In this document: in pieces, positions 1-6,012 of the stretch
How positions within the stretch are numbered: position 1 is the stretch's first letter
Layout of the letters: every line of letters begins with the position of its first letter
Assembly (NCBI GenBank): GCA_038240295.1
Contig: JBBSDW010000122.1
Location: 1-10,204 of the forward strand
Direction: 5' to 3'
Source of the DNA: JABDDM01 sp038240295
GTDB taxonomy: Bacteria; Bacteroidota; Ignavibacteria; Palsa-1295
DNA length: 10,204 bases
Made by a program: the position numbers and the translations under genes
Notes under the pieces: model-generated
What the model was told of the DNA's origin: nothing
The model's input: the letters and a program-made list of their open reading frames with translations, nothing else
The model's database searches: none

Positions 1-146
1 AGCTTTAGCGAAGTGAAGGATCTCATGGAATGCTTGGGTCAAACCCAACATTGTGCTTGGGCTCCCCTCATCCCGAACCCTTCTCCCAAATATCAGCTTT
101 GACATTCGCCAAATCTGAAATTTAGGAGAAAGGGTATATAAAACCG
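1..146. other. Non-coding flank, possible decayed dispersed repeat
   Basis: No convincing gene is seen. The first frame stays open from base 1 to a TGA at 100-102, but the translation is compositionally odd (SEVKDL near the start, PLIPNPSP near the end). To my memory these peptides resemble spurious translations of dispersed intergenic repeats in several bacterial phyla rather than a protein tail. A short perfect inverted repeat lies at 34-39/43-48 (TTGGGT-CAA-ACCCAA), and the 8-mer TGCTTGGG occurs at 31-38 and again at 54-61. No T-run follows the inverted repeat on either strand, so it is not a good intrinsic terminator for the minus-strand peptidase that ends at 147. The end of a gene entering from the left cannot be excluded. 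Confidence 0.4.
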
Positions 147-2183
147 TTAACGAACGATCGAGATCTTCGCCGACTGAAGCTTCAGACGATCGCTCATAAG
201 CCTTAGCAGATAGATACCCGACGATTCTGGTGCTGGAAATATAGCGTGCGTTGAACCGGTTCTAACATCCTGCGAAGCAATGATATGTCCGAGGATATCG
301 AGCATCACAATTGTTGACGATGCGGGCACACTTCCAAAATTGCAGTCGATATTTACACCATTGTATCCGACAGAAAAGCTTGAAGAAACGGATGCTTCTG
401 TCATGACCGATCTGCTGTCAGTTCTGCGAAGCGTGTGTAATGAAATCACGACGGAGCTGCTATCGAATTTGATCGAATCGGCAGCGTAGGCAAGAGAGAA
501 TTGATACGACTGACTGCGACTGTTGTTCATCACGAGCATCGTGTCGATCTGATTTCCATGAAAAAACTGGAATTGCATCGGCATCGTAAAATGATCGCGG
601 ACTGTCTGGGTCTGGTTGACCTGAAGCGAAAGCACATTATTCGCATCCTGCCCCCAGCCAATATCATAGACTGGGTGACCAGCGCCGTAAATCCACGAAT
701 CCATAAATTCCGTGAGATCGATGCCAAGTCGACGGGACATGAAGTCGCTGAATTGAGCTGTGTTCACCGTCGAATAAGCAAACGCGGTTAAGTAGTCCCG
801 CATGCTGTTAAAGAACAGTGTATCGTTGCGCACATAGTGGCGCAGCATATCGAGCACTCCGCTGCCCTTCTGATAGACGGTGGCGTAATTGAAGACCAGC
901 GCGATCGGAGGGTTATAGATTGGAATGTCATTGGGCAGCGTGACAAAGTAGGCTTTCGCATTCCATCCGATCGCATACTGATACGCCGGATAGCCGCCGA
1001 TAGCTTCCTGCCAGATCGCTTCGCCATAGGTTGCAAAGCTCTCGTTCAGCCAGATGTCCCCGAAGGTTTCGCATGTGGTTTTGTCGCCAAACCACTGATG
1101 CATCAATTCATGTGCGATCCCGCTTTCACTATAACCGTTAAGCCACACGCGGTTGATCGTCGTCATCGTTTGATGCTCCATTCCGCCGAAAAGAAAGGGT
1201 TGGACCGGTACCTGCGCATACTTCACGAACGGGTATTCACCAAAACGCGCAGAAAAAGCTGCGATCATTTGCGGTGTTTTTTTCAGCGCGTTCTGTGCAT
1301 CATAAGGGCTGCGTAGGTAATCGCGATAATAATCGACCGGCCATGCATAGTAGATCACCGGCACGCTGTCGCTCGGATTTGACAAGCGATGGTAGTAGTC
1401 CCGCCATTCGACCCAGGTGCTGGCATCGGCAACCATGAGATATGTTGCGATCGGTTTATCGCTCTGCCAGTCGAAGGTCGATGAAAAATCCGGATTAGGA
1501 GTTACTCGAAGCAGGGTACCGTTCGATTGTGCGCTGATTCCTTCGGGTACGATAATGTTGATCTGCGAATTAGCTTTGTCATACGGCAGGTCCATACAGG
1601 GCATCCACTTGTGCGCATCGAGTGGCTCGCTCATTGTGTAGGCGAGATCTTCGGCAGTGGTATCTACGCTGTTGCGCTCTTTTTGGGTCGTCCCTTTGGG
1701 ATAAAAATAAAATCCATCGTTGGCCTGCGAAGTCCGTGTGTACGCAAATTTGAGAGTGATGGGGTTCGCTGGATTTCGCAACGATGCATCGAGGGGAATT
1801 GTCAAGTGTTCCGACGAATCAGGTTGCGGTGCCACGATGAGCGATCCGTTGAGCCAACAGGAATCGATTCGCATCTCGGAAGCATCGAGCAGGATCGTAT
1901 CAGTCAGAGCCGTGACTGCGATCGTGATCGTGTTCCAGGCCTTGAAGGTGTGAGTCTTGTTTAAAAAAGGCTCTCTCCAATCGAGAAGAACCTGATAAGA
2001 AAGCACATCGAACGGCCGTTTGTGCGTGGTATCGACAAGTGCAAGCGCACTGATCGGCCGCTTTGTCCCATGCTCGAGCAACGGAAATTGCGGGTCGATC
2101 GGAGATTTGTTCTCGACCTGCGCCAGACACGAGGACCAGGAGACAAATGTTAGAACCAGAACGAAAAAGCTGCATCTTATCAT
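147..2183 (-). CDS. Secreted M1-family zinc aminopeptidase with T9SS sorting tail
   Basis: This 678-residue protein is predicted to remove N-terminal amino acids from peptides outside the cell. Residues 1-21 form a signal peptide with a hydrophobic core and a likely cut after CLA or AQ. An N-terminal beta domain carries SEPLDAHKWMPCMD (185-198), the counterpart of the M1 EP-DA-RWFPC-D motif. The zinc site is complete: HELMH at 358-362 and the third ligand E381 in WLNES, exactly 18 residues later. The substrate-amine loop reads GGMEH (333-337) instead of the classical GAMEN. The transition-state tyrosine is Y437 in VYQKG. After the helical part, about residues 510-590 look like a beta domain, and the last 80 residues look like a type A T9SS tail: MLDILGHII, then SGIYLLRL, then basic KISIVR at the end. 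This predicts export by Sec, then T9SS to the surface or medium. The start fits the signal peptide; no clear Shine-Dalgarno is seen. It is transcribed divergently from alr. Family assignment is firm; the natural substrate is unknown. Confidence 0.95.
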   Translation of the reverse strand: MIRCSFFVLVLTFVSWSSCLAQVENKSPIDPQFPLLEHGTKRPISALALVDTTHKRPFDVLSYQVLLDWREPFLNKTHTFKAWNTITIAVTALTDTILLDASEMRIDSCWLNGSLIVAPQPDSSEHLTIPLDASLRNPANPITLKFAYTRTSQANDGFYFYPKGTTQKERNSVDTTAEDLAYTMSEPLDAHKWMPCMDLPYDKANSQINIIVPEGISAQSNGTLLRVTPNPDFSSTFDWQSDKPIATYLMVADASTWVEWRDYYHRLSNPSDSVPVIYYAWPVDYYRDYLRSPYDAQNALKKTPQMIAAFSARFGEYPFVKYAQVPVQPFLFGGMEHQTMTTINRVWLNGYSESGIAHELMHQWFGDKTTCETFGDIWLNESFATYGEAIWQEAIGGYPAYQYAIGWNAKAYFVTLPNDIPIYNPPIALVFNYATVYQKGSGVLDMLRHYVRNDTLFFNSMRDYLTAFAYSTVNTAQFSDFMSRRLGIDLTEFMDSWIYGAGHPVYDIGWGQDANNVLSLQVNQTQTVRDHFTMPMQFQFFHGNQIDTMLVMNNSRSQSYQFSLAYAADSIKFDSSSVVISLHTLRRTDSRSVMTEASVSSSFSVGYNGVNIDCNFGSVPASSTIVMLDILGHIIASQDVRTGSTHAIFPAPESSGIYLLRLMSDRLKLQSAKISIVR

Positions 2184-2204
2184 GCAGATAGTACAAGTAG
2201 TTAT

Positions 2205-2222
2205 GGCGAAAGGTTTTTCGCC
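2205..2222. repeat. Perfect 7-bp inverted repeat in the divergent intergenic region
   Basis: GGCGAAA (2205-2211) and TTTCGCC (2216-2222) are exact reverse complements around a 4-base GGTT loop. A weaker 5-bp hairpin, GCCGT/ACGGC at 2228-2232 and 2238-2242 around CCGGA, follows directly. On the minus strand the first hairpin lies 21 bases before the peptidase start, so it would be in that gene's 5' leader if transcription begins upstream. It could be a leader hairpin affecting translation, or an operator. There is no T-run, so it is not an intrinsic terminator. Confidence 0.5.
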
Positions 2223-2259
2223 GGTCAGCCGTCCGGAACGGCGTCAAATTTGATGCTTT

Positions 2260-2272
2260 CCGTGACTCACGG
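2260..2272. promoter_or_regulatory. 13-base dyad, possible operator
   Basis: CCGTGA and TCACGG flank a single central C, giving a 6-bp-arm perfect dyad. It lies 32 bases upstream of the alr -7 box at 2305, and 77 bases before the start of the divergent peptidase. This is a place where a dimeric activator or repressor could affect either gene. No regulator gene is in the window, and the site does not match a known operator that I recognise. A 13-base dyad can also arise by chance. Confidence 0.3.
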
Positions 2273-2304
2273 TTATGCAGCAGAGTTATCCCCGTAGAAG
2301 GGCG

Positions 2305-2312
2305 TAGTTTTG
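2305..2312 (+). promoter_or_regulatory. Bacteroidota-type -7 promoter element for alr
   Basis: TAGTTTTG followed by C matches the TAnnTTTG consensus recognised by the primary sigma factor of Bacteroidota. It ends 25 bases before the alr ATG, which would give a leader of roughly 20 bases. No clear TTG/TTTG -33 partner is seen at the expected distance. Confidence comes from the exact match, the placement, and two similar boxes at 3534 and 10168. Confidence 0.55.
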
Positions 2313-2337
2313 CAAGTCAAATCATCGAAAAGAATAC

Positions 2338-3462
2338 ATGCGCCCAACGCGCGCCGAGATCCATATCCCAAATTTCCTCTCGAACCTACGGCTCGTCCGC
2401 GACCGCGTTGGCAAGGCGACGAAGATCATGGCAATTGTGAAAGCGAATGCCTATGGTCACGGCCTTGAGATCATTGCGCGTGCAGCTCTCGAATCGGGAG
2501 AGGTCTACGCATTTGGCGTCGCCACGGAAGAGGAGGGTGTAAGGCTCCGGCGAATCACCTCGCGGCCGATCCTCGTCTTGACGTCTATACTTGAGGATGA
2601 GATCGAAGTACTGCTGAGCCATCAGCTCGATTTTACGCTTACCGATCCGGCGCATATTCCGCTCATTGCTGCCAAAGCCCGTACCTTAGGAACGAAGGGA
2701 AGGATCCATCTGAAGGTCGACACCGGTATGCGGCGAGTTGGCGTTCGACCTGCAGAAGCCTTAAACATTATTCACTTGATCCTGAAAGAATCCTACGCGC
2801 TGGAGTTCGTCGGACTTTCAACACACTTTGCAACCAGCGACGAACTCGATCTCGCCTATTTCGACGAGCAGCTTCGGCGCTTTGAATCGGTCGTTTCCGA
2901 AATAAAGCAGGCCGGGATCACGATCCCGCTCATTCACTGTGCGAATAGCGGCGCCATTCTCCAGTGCGCATCCCGATGTGCCTTCGATATGGTGCGGCCA
3001 GGGATCATGCTCTATGGATATACGCCGAGCAGCGATCTTGACGAGCGGTTTGGCGATTCGCTCAAGCCGGTGCTCGAGTTGGTAAGTGCCGTCGCATTTA
3101 CAAAAGAGATCGACGCCAACGAAGGCGTAAGCTATAACCTCCGATGGAAATCGGAAGTGCGCACGAATATCCTTACGATTCCGGTGGGCTATGGCGATGG
3201 ATATTCTCGCTCGCTGACCAATAAGACGGAAGTGATCCTCGGCCACAAACGTTATCCGGTCGTAGGTTCGATCTGCATGGACCAGTTAATGGTCGATGGC
3301 AAAGGTGACCCGATCCAGATCGGAGAAAGAGTCAAGCTCATTTCGACGTTACGGACCGAGATCACCGCTTGGACTCTGGCGCGCACGGTCGGCACGATCC
3401 CCTACGAGATCCTGACCAACATCGCTCAGCGAGTTCCTCGCATTATCCGCGAGAATGAGTAG
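2338..3462 (+). CDS. alr: Alanine racemase (PLP-dependent)
   Basis: Alr interconverts L- and D-alanine in the cytoplasm and supplies D-alanine for peptidoglycan. The 374-residue length is typical of the family. The N-terminal TIM-barrel domain carries the PLP lysine K35 in AIVKANAYGHG (32-42), with Y39 in the usual place. KVDTGMRR (126-133) and STHFATSDE (161-169) match further family barrel motifs. The C-terminal beta domain holds the second catalytic base Y266 in GVSYN. It also has GYGDGYSR (284-291) and the substrate-contact motif CMDQLMVD (313-320). The terminal TIPYEILTNI...RVPR block (353-368) is also typical. The start at 2338 puts RPTRAEIHI at the N-terminus as in homologues; upstream GAAAAG is only a weak ribosome site. 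A TAnnTTTG box 25 bases upstream suggests its own promoter. The stop codon lies in a 13-base tandem duplication described separately. No MurF-like fusion is present, unlike the fused Alr of some Bacteroidota. Confidence 0.97.
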   Translation: MRPTRAEIHIPNFLSNLRLVRDRVGKATKIMAIVKANAYGHGLEIIARAALESGEVYAFGVATEEEGVRLRRITSRPILVLTSILEDEIEVLLSHQLDFTLTDPAHIPLIAAKARTLGTKGRIHLKVDTGMRRVGVRPAEALNIIHLILKESYALEFVGLSTHFATSDELDLAYFDEQLRRFESVVSEIKQAGITIPLIHCANSGAILQCASRCAFDMVRPGIMLYGYTPSSDLDERFGDSLKPVLELVSAVAFTKEIDANEGVSYNLRWKSEVRTNILTIPVGYGDGYSRSLTNKTEVILGHKRYPVVGSICMDQLMVDGKGDPIQIGERVKLISTLRTEITAWTLARTVGTIPYEILTNIAQRVPRIIRENE

Positions 3463-3474
3463 CGAGAATGAGTA
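3449..3474 (+). repeat. 13-base perfect tandem duplication across the alr stop codon
   Basis: GCGAGAATGAGTA occurs twice, back to back, at 3449-3461 and 3462-3474. The alr TAG stop (3460-3462) is created at the junction. With only one copy the frame would read GAG AAT GAG TAC TAA, adding a tyrosine and ending in TAA. The sequence therefore suggests a recent slip-type duplication that moved the stop one codon earlier with no loss of core protein. Confidence 0.85.
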
Positions 3475-3495
3475 CTAATTCATGCGGGCGGCCAA

Positions 3496-3528
3496 TCTTT
3501 GGTTCTAATCGCCGGTTCGCGCCAAAGA
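3496..3528. repeat. Inverted repeat between alr and the guanylyltransferase gene
   Basis: TCTTTGG (3496-3502) and CCAAAGA (3522-3528) are exact reverse complements around a 19-base spacer. No run of T follows, so an intrinsic terminator for alr is unlikely. It sits just upstream of the -7 box at 3534 and would overlap the -33 region, so a binding site is as plausible as an RNA hairpin. Confidence 0.35.
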
Positions 3529-3533
3529 ACCTC

Positions 3534-3541
3534 TAAATTTG
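3534..3541 (+). promoter_or_regulatory. Bacteroidota-type -7 element abutting the guanylyltransferase start
   Basis: TAAATTTG followed by C is an exact TAnnTTTG match. It ends only 4 bases before the ATG at 3546. With the usual distance from this box to the transcription start, the mRNA would begin at or within a base or two of the ATG, giving a leaderless or nearly leaderless transcript. A clear -33 TTG is not visible at the right spacing. The ATG itself is secure, because it begins the first beta strand of the nucleotide-binding fold. Confidence 0.5.
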
Positions 3542-3545
3542 CACC

Positions 3546-4664
3546 ATGAAAATTTGTCTCGTGATAATGGCGGGTGGCGTAGGCGCAAGGTTCTGGCCGG
3601 AATCTCGCGAGCGAAAGCCTAAACAGCTACTGGAAGTTGCGACCAAAGGGGAGACGCTCGTCCAATCGACGATCATGCGTACCGCTTCGTTCGCGTCGCC
3701 GAAGAACACGATCATCATCACCAGCGAGCAGCAGCGCGAAGAACTTGCGAGACAGCTTCCCTCGATCCCTCCGGAGAATGTGATCGCCGAACCCTTTGGC
3801 AGGAACACCGCCCCATGCATCGCACTCGCTGCGGCCATCGCTCGCGAACGTTGCGGAGATGATGCGGTCATGGTAGTGCTGCCGGCCGATCATGTCATTC
3901 GTAATAGCCAGGAATTTTCTCGATTGATCGATCTTGGTGCGAGGCTTGCTTTTGAAACGAAAAATCTGATCACCGTCGGGGTTCATCCGACGAGGCCCGA
4001 AACCGGCTTCGGGTATATTCAGCTCGACGATGAGCATTTGCCATCGAAGTCGGAGCTGCCGAATTTCAGTGAGTTTGAACTCCGCGATGTCTTCCGCGTC
4101 AAGCGCTTTGCAGAAAAGCCTGACATCGACACGGCGAAGCGTTTTGTCGAAAGCGGCGATTTTCTCTGGAATTCCGGCATGTTCATCTGGCGGGTCGACG
4201 CGATACGCGAGGCGCTGGCCATCCATACACCCGAGATCTCCGAGCAGCTCGCAAATGTACCTCAGCCAGAGTCGCCGCAATTTGCTGATAAACTGCGCGA
4301 AGCCTATAGTTGCTTTCGCGGAGTTTCGATCGATTATGGTGTGATGGAGCACGCCTCGAATGTTTATGTCTTGCGGGCAGGAGCGCTCGGCTGGAGCGAT
4401 GTTGGTAGCTGGGATGAAGTTTACAGGCTCAATGAGAAGGATCTTGAAAACAACGTACTCATCGGCGAACGAGTTGTCACCCGCGCAACGCGAGGCTCGC
4501 TTGTCGTTTCACGGACGGAGCAATTGATCGCCCTCTATGGTGTGCATGATCTGGTCGTGGTGAACACCGGTGACGCGATCCTGATCACGACGCGACACGA
4601 AGCGCAGGGCGTCCGCGAACTTGTCGATCTTTTGAAGCGAAACCAGATGAAGGAATATTTATGA
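3546..4664 (+). CDS. manC: Mannose-1-phosphate guanylyltransferase (GDP-mannose synthesis)
   Basis: This cytoplasmic enzyme joins mannose-1-phosphate and GTP to give GDP-mannose and pyrophosphate, feeding surface glycan and GDP-fucose-type pathways. Its 372 residues cover only the nucleotidyltransferase domain; the C-terminal phosphomannose isomerase cupin of bifunctional ManC/AlgA proteins (about 470-480 residues) is absent. The signature GGVGARFWPESRERKPKQ (10-27) is the GTP-binding loop. Then come FGRNTAPCIA (84-93), VLPADHVI (111-118) with the metal-binding aspartate, ETGFGYI (152-158), FAEKPD (188-193), LWNSGMF (207-213) and WSDVGSWD (283-290). The last 60-70 residues resemble the left-handed beta-helix tail of the family. 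No second sugar gene lies beside it. A -7 box sits 4 bases upstream of the ATG. Its stop (4662-4664) is one base before the next ATG, so it may be cotranscribed with the efflux genes. The main alternative is a related sugar-1-phosphate guanylyltransferase; the motifs favour mannose. Confidence 0.93.
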   Translation: MKICLVIMAGGVGARFWPESRERKPKQLLEVATKGETLVQSTIMRTASFASPKNTIIITSEQQREELARQLPSIPPENVIAEPFGRNTAPCIALAAAIARERCGDDAVMVVLPADHVIRNSQEFSRLIDLGARLAFETKNLITVGVHPTRPETGFGYIQLDDEHLPSKSELPNFSEFELRDVFRVKRFAEKPDIDTAKRFVESGDFLWNSGMFIWRVDAIREALAIHTPEISEQLANVPQPESPQFADKLREAYSCFRGVSIDYGVMEHASNVYVLRAGALGWSDVGSWDEVYRLNEKDLENNVLIGERVVTRATRGSLVVSRTEQLIALYGVHDLVVVNTGDAILITTRHEAQGVRELVDLLKRNQMKEYL

Positions 4665-4665
4665 G

Positions 4666-6012
4666 ATGACTCCTTCGTGTGTACGCATGCTTCAAACGAA
4701 ATTTACTTTTTTTGTTACCTTCATCCTATTGATTGGGTTCTCGCGCGCATCTGTTGTGAAGGGAATGCAGGCAGATTCCGTACGTGCCATCCGTGTCTAT
4801 ACGTTGCAGCAAGCGATCGATACGGCGCTTGCCAACGATCTCAGACTTGTCGCGCTCACTGCGCAGATCGAAGGCGTATCGGCCACGGGAAAGATCAACA
4901 TACTCAAACGCAACGCACTGATCGGCTATCGTGGAGATCTGTCATATGCTCCGCATTTTTCACGCTGGGGCTATGATCCCGCAAGCACGAACGGCGGAAT
5001 CGTCTCGGCGCAGGTTACTGCGGAAAAGTTATTATACGATGGCGGAAAGAGTCGCCTGCTCGGAGCTGAAAACGACCTCAATGTGGAGCAACTTCGGAAG
5101 CAGCTCGAACTCGAAAACGCAGATATTATTCGTTCGGTGACTGAAGCCTTCATCCAAGTCGTGCGTGGCCGGGACGAGGAAGAGCTGGACAGCGCCGTTA
5201 TGTCGGAGACAGTGACCCTGCGCGATCTCGTCAAACGGCTTGAAGCCGGCGGGGCGCTAAGCCAATCCGATTTGCTTTCGGCGATGAGCGATGTCAACCG
5301 CGCGCAGTTGCAACTTGCGCAAGCGAGTACCGATGCACTCATCGCGCGATATTCGCTCGCGATCGCGATGGGCAAACCAACGGACACACTTATCACGGCG
5401 CAAGGTTCGATCTCTCAGCTTGCCGATGCGGCACAGAACGCCTTGCCGCTGGCCGATTCTGCCGTTCGTCTGCAAATCGCGATCGCCGATCTCGATCTCA
5501 AACGAGCCGAACTCGAAGTTCAACTTTCTGCCGCCGACGCAAGGCCGACCGTGACGCTCAACGGAGACGCGGGCCTCTTGACATCGTTCGACAATATCCT
5601 CTTGCCACCAGGCGATCGTGCAGGTTTTTTGGGTGCGTCGGTAGGCATTTCCGTCAACGGTCCTCTCTTCGATTGGGGGATCAACGATCTCGCCGTTCAA
5701 CAAAAAACAGCGGAGGCGACAAATGTCAGGATTCAGAATTTGATCCTGAAACGCGCACTTCTTTCCGATCTCGTACGTCTGCGCTTCACAATCAGACAGC
5801 TTCGAAGCAATCTTGTACTTGCTAAAAATTCGATCGATCTGGCACAAAAAAGTTATGAGCGCACACTGAGCGTCTATGCCGGCGGGCGCGCAACACTAAC
5901 AGAAGTATTGCAGTCGCATAAAAGTTATGTCGATAGCCGGCGGACCGTGCTTCAGATACTTGCCGAGATCACAACATCGAACGCACAGATAGCGAGGTTA
6001 AATGCGCACTAA
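4666..6012 (+). CDS. TolC-type outer-membrane efflux protein
   Basis: The 448-residue product is predicted to form the trimeric outer-membrane channel of the pump encoded with it. A signal peptide covers roughly residues 8-29 (hydrophobic FTFFVTFILLIGF). The two outer-membrane-efflux repeats are visible. The first starts near TLQQAIDTALAND (46-58) and includes the beta-strand turn LLYDGGKSRL (122-131). The second has PLFDWGIND (333-341) at the same place. Between and after them lie long alpha-helical, alanine/glutamine/leucine-rich coiled-coil stretches (about 138-235, 262-293 and 345-447). AGGALSQSDLLSA (194-206) and AGGRATLTEVLQS (405-417) are the matching repeat-end helix motifs. The start at 4666 has GAAGGA 11 bases upstream. 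The internal ATG at 4687 would give a more standard signal peptide (MLQTKFTF) and may be the true start. The 3' end overlaps the next gene by 11 bases, which argues for translational coupling. Confidence 0.93.
   Translation: MTPSCVRMLQTKFTFFVTFILLIGFSRASVVKGMQADSVRAIRVYTLQQAIDTALANDLRLVALTAQIEGVSATGKINILKRNALIGYRGDLSYAPHFSRWGYDPASTNGGIVSAQVTAEKLLYDGGKSRLLGAENDLNVEQLRKQLELENADIIRSVTEAFIQVVRGRDEEELDSAVMSETVTLRDLVKRLEAGGALSQSDLLSAMSDVNRAQLQLAQASTDALIARYSLAIAMGKPTDTLITAQGSISQLADAAQNALPLADSAVRLQIAIADLDLKRAELEVQLSAADARPTVTLNGDAGLLTSFDNILLPPGDRAGFLGASVGISVNGPLFDWGINDLAVQQKTAEATNVRIQNLILKRALLSDLVRLRFTIRQLRSNLVLAKNSIDLAQKSYERTLSVYAGGRATLTEVLQSHKSYVDSRRTVLQILAEITTSNAQIARLNAH

Noticed and set aside
1..102. 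Open frame from base 1 possibly being the 3' end of an upstream gene
   Set aside because: The peptide composition is odd and looks like a translated repeat. There is too little sequence to support a coding call, so it is described only as flank.
837..1316. 159-codon plus-strand open frame opposite the M1 peptidase
   Set aside because: It covers the antisense of the zinc-site region, which is under strong protein constraint on the other strand. There is no ribosome site or recognisable fold.
3496..3528. Inverted repeat as an intrinsic terminator of alr
   Set aside because: The spacer is 19 bases and no T-run follows the second arm.
3468..3536. 22-codon open frame between alr and the guanylyltransferase gene
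   Set aside because: It begins in the duplicated 13-base unit, has no ribosome site, its stop overlaps the -7 box, and the peptide shows no membrane or other recognisable feature.
3627..4352. 241-codon open frame on the minus strand inside the guanylyltransferase gene
   Set aside because: It lies entirely antisense to a gene with all expected catalytic motifs, and shows no recognisable domain or start region.
4701..4714. TACTTTTTTTG near the start of the TolC-like gene as a -7 promoter box
   Set aside because: The T-run is too long to fit TAnnTTTG exactly, and it lies downstream of both candidate start codons.
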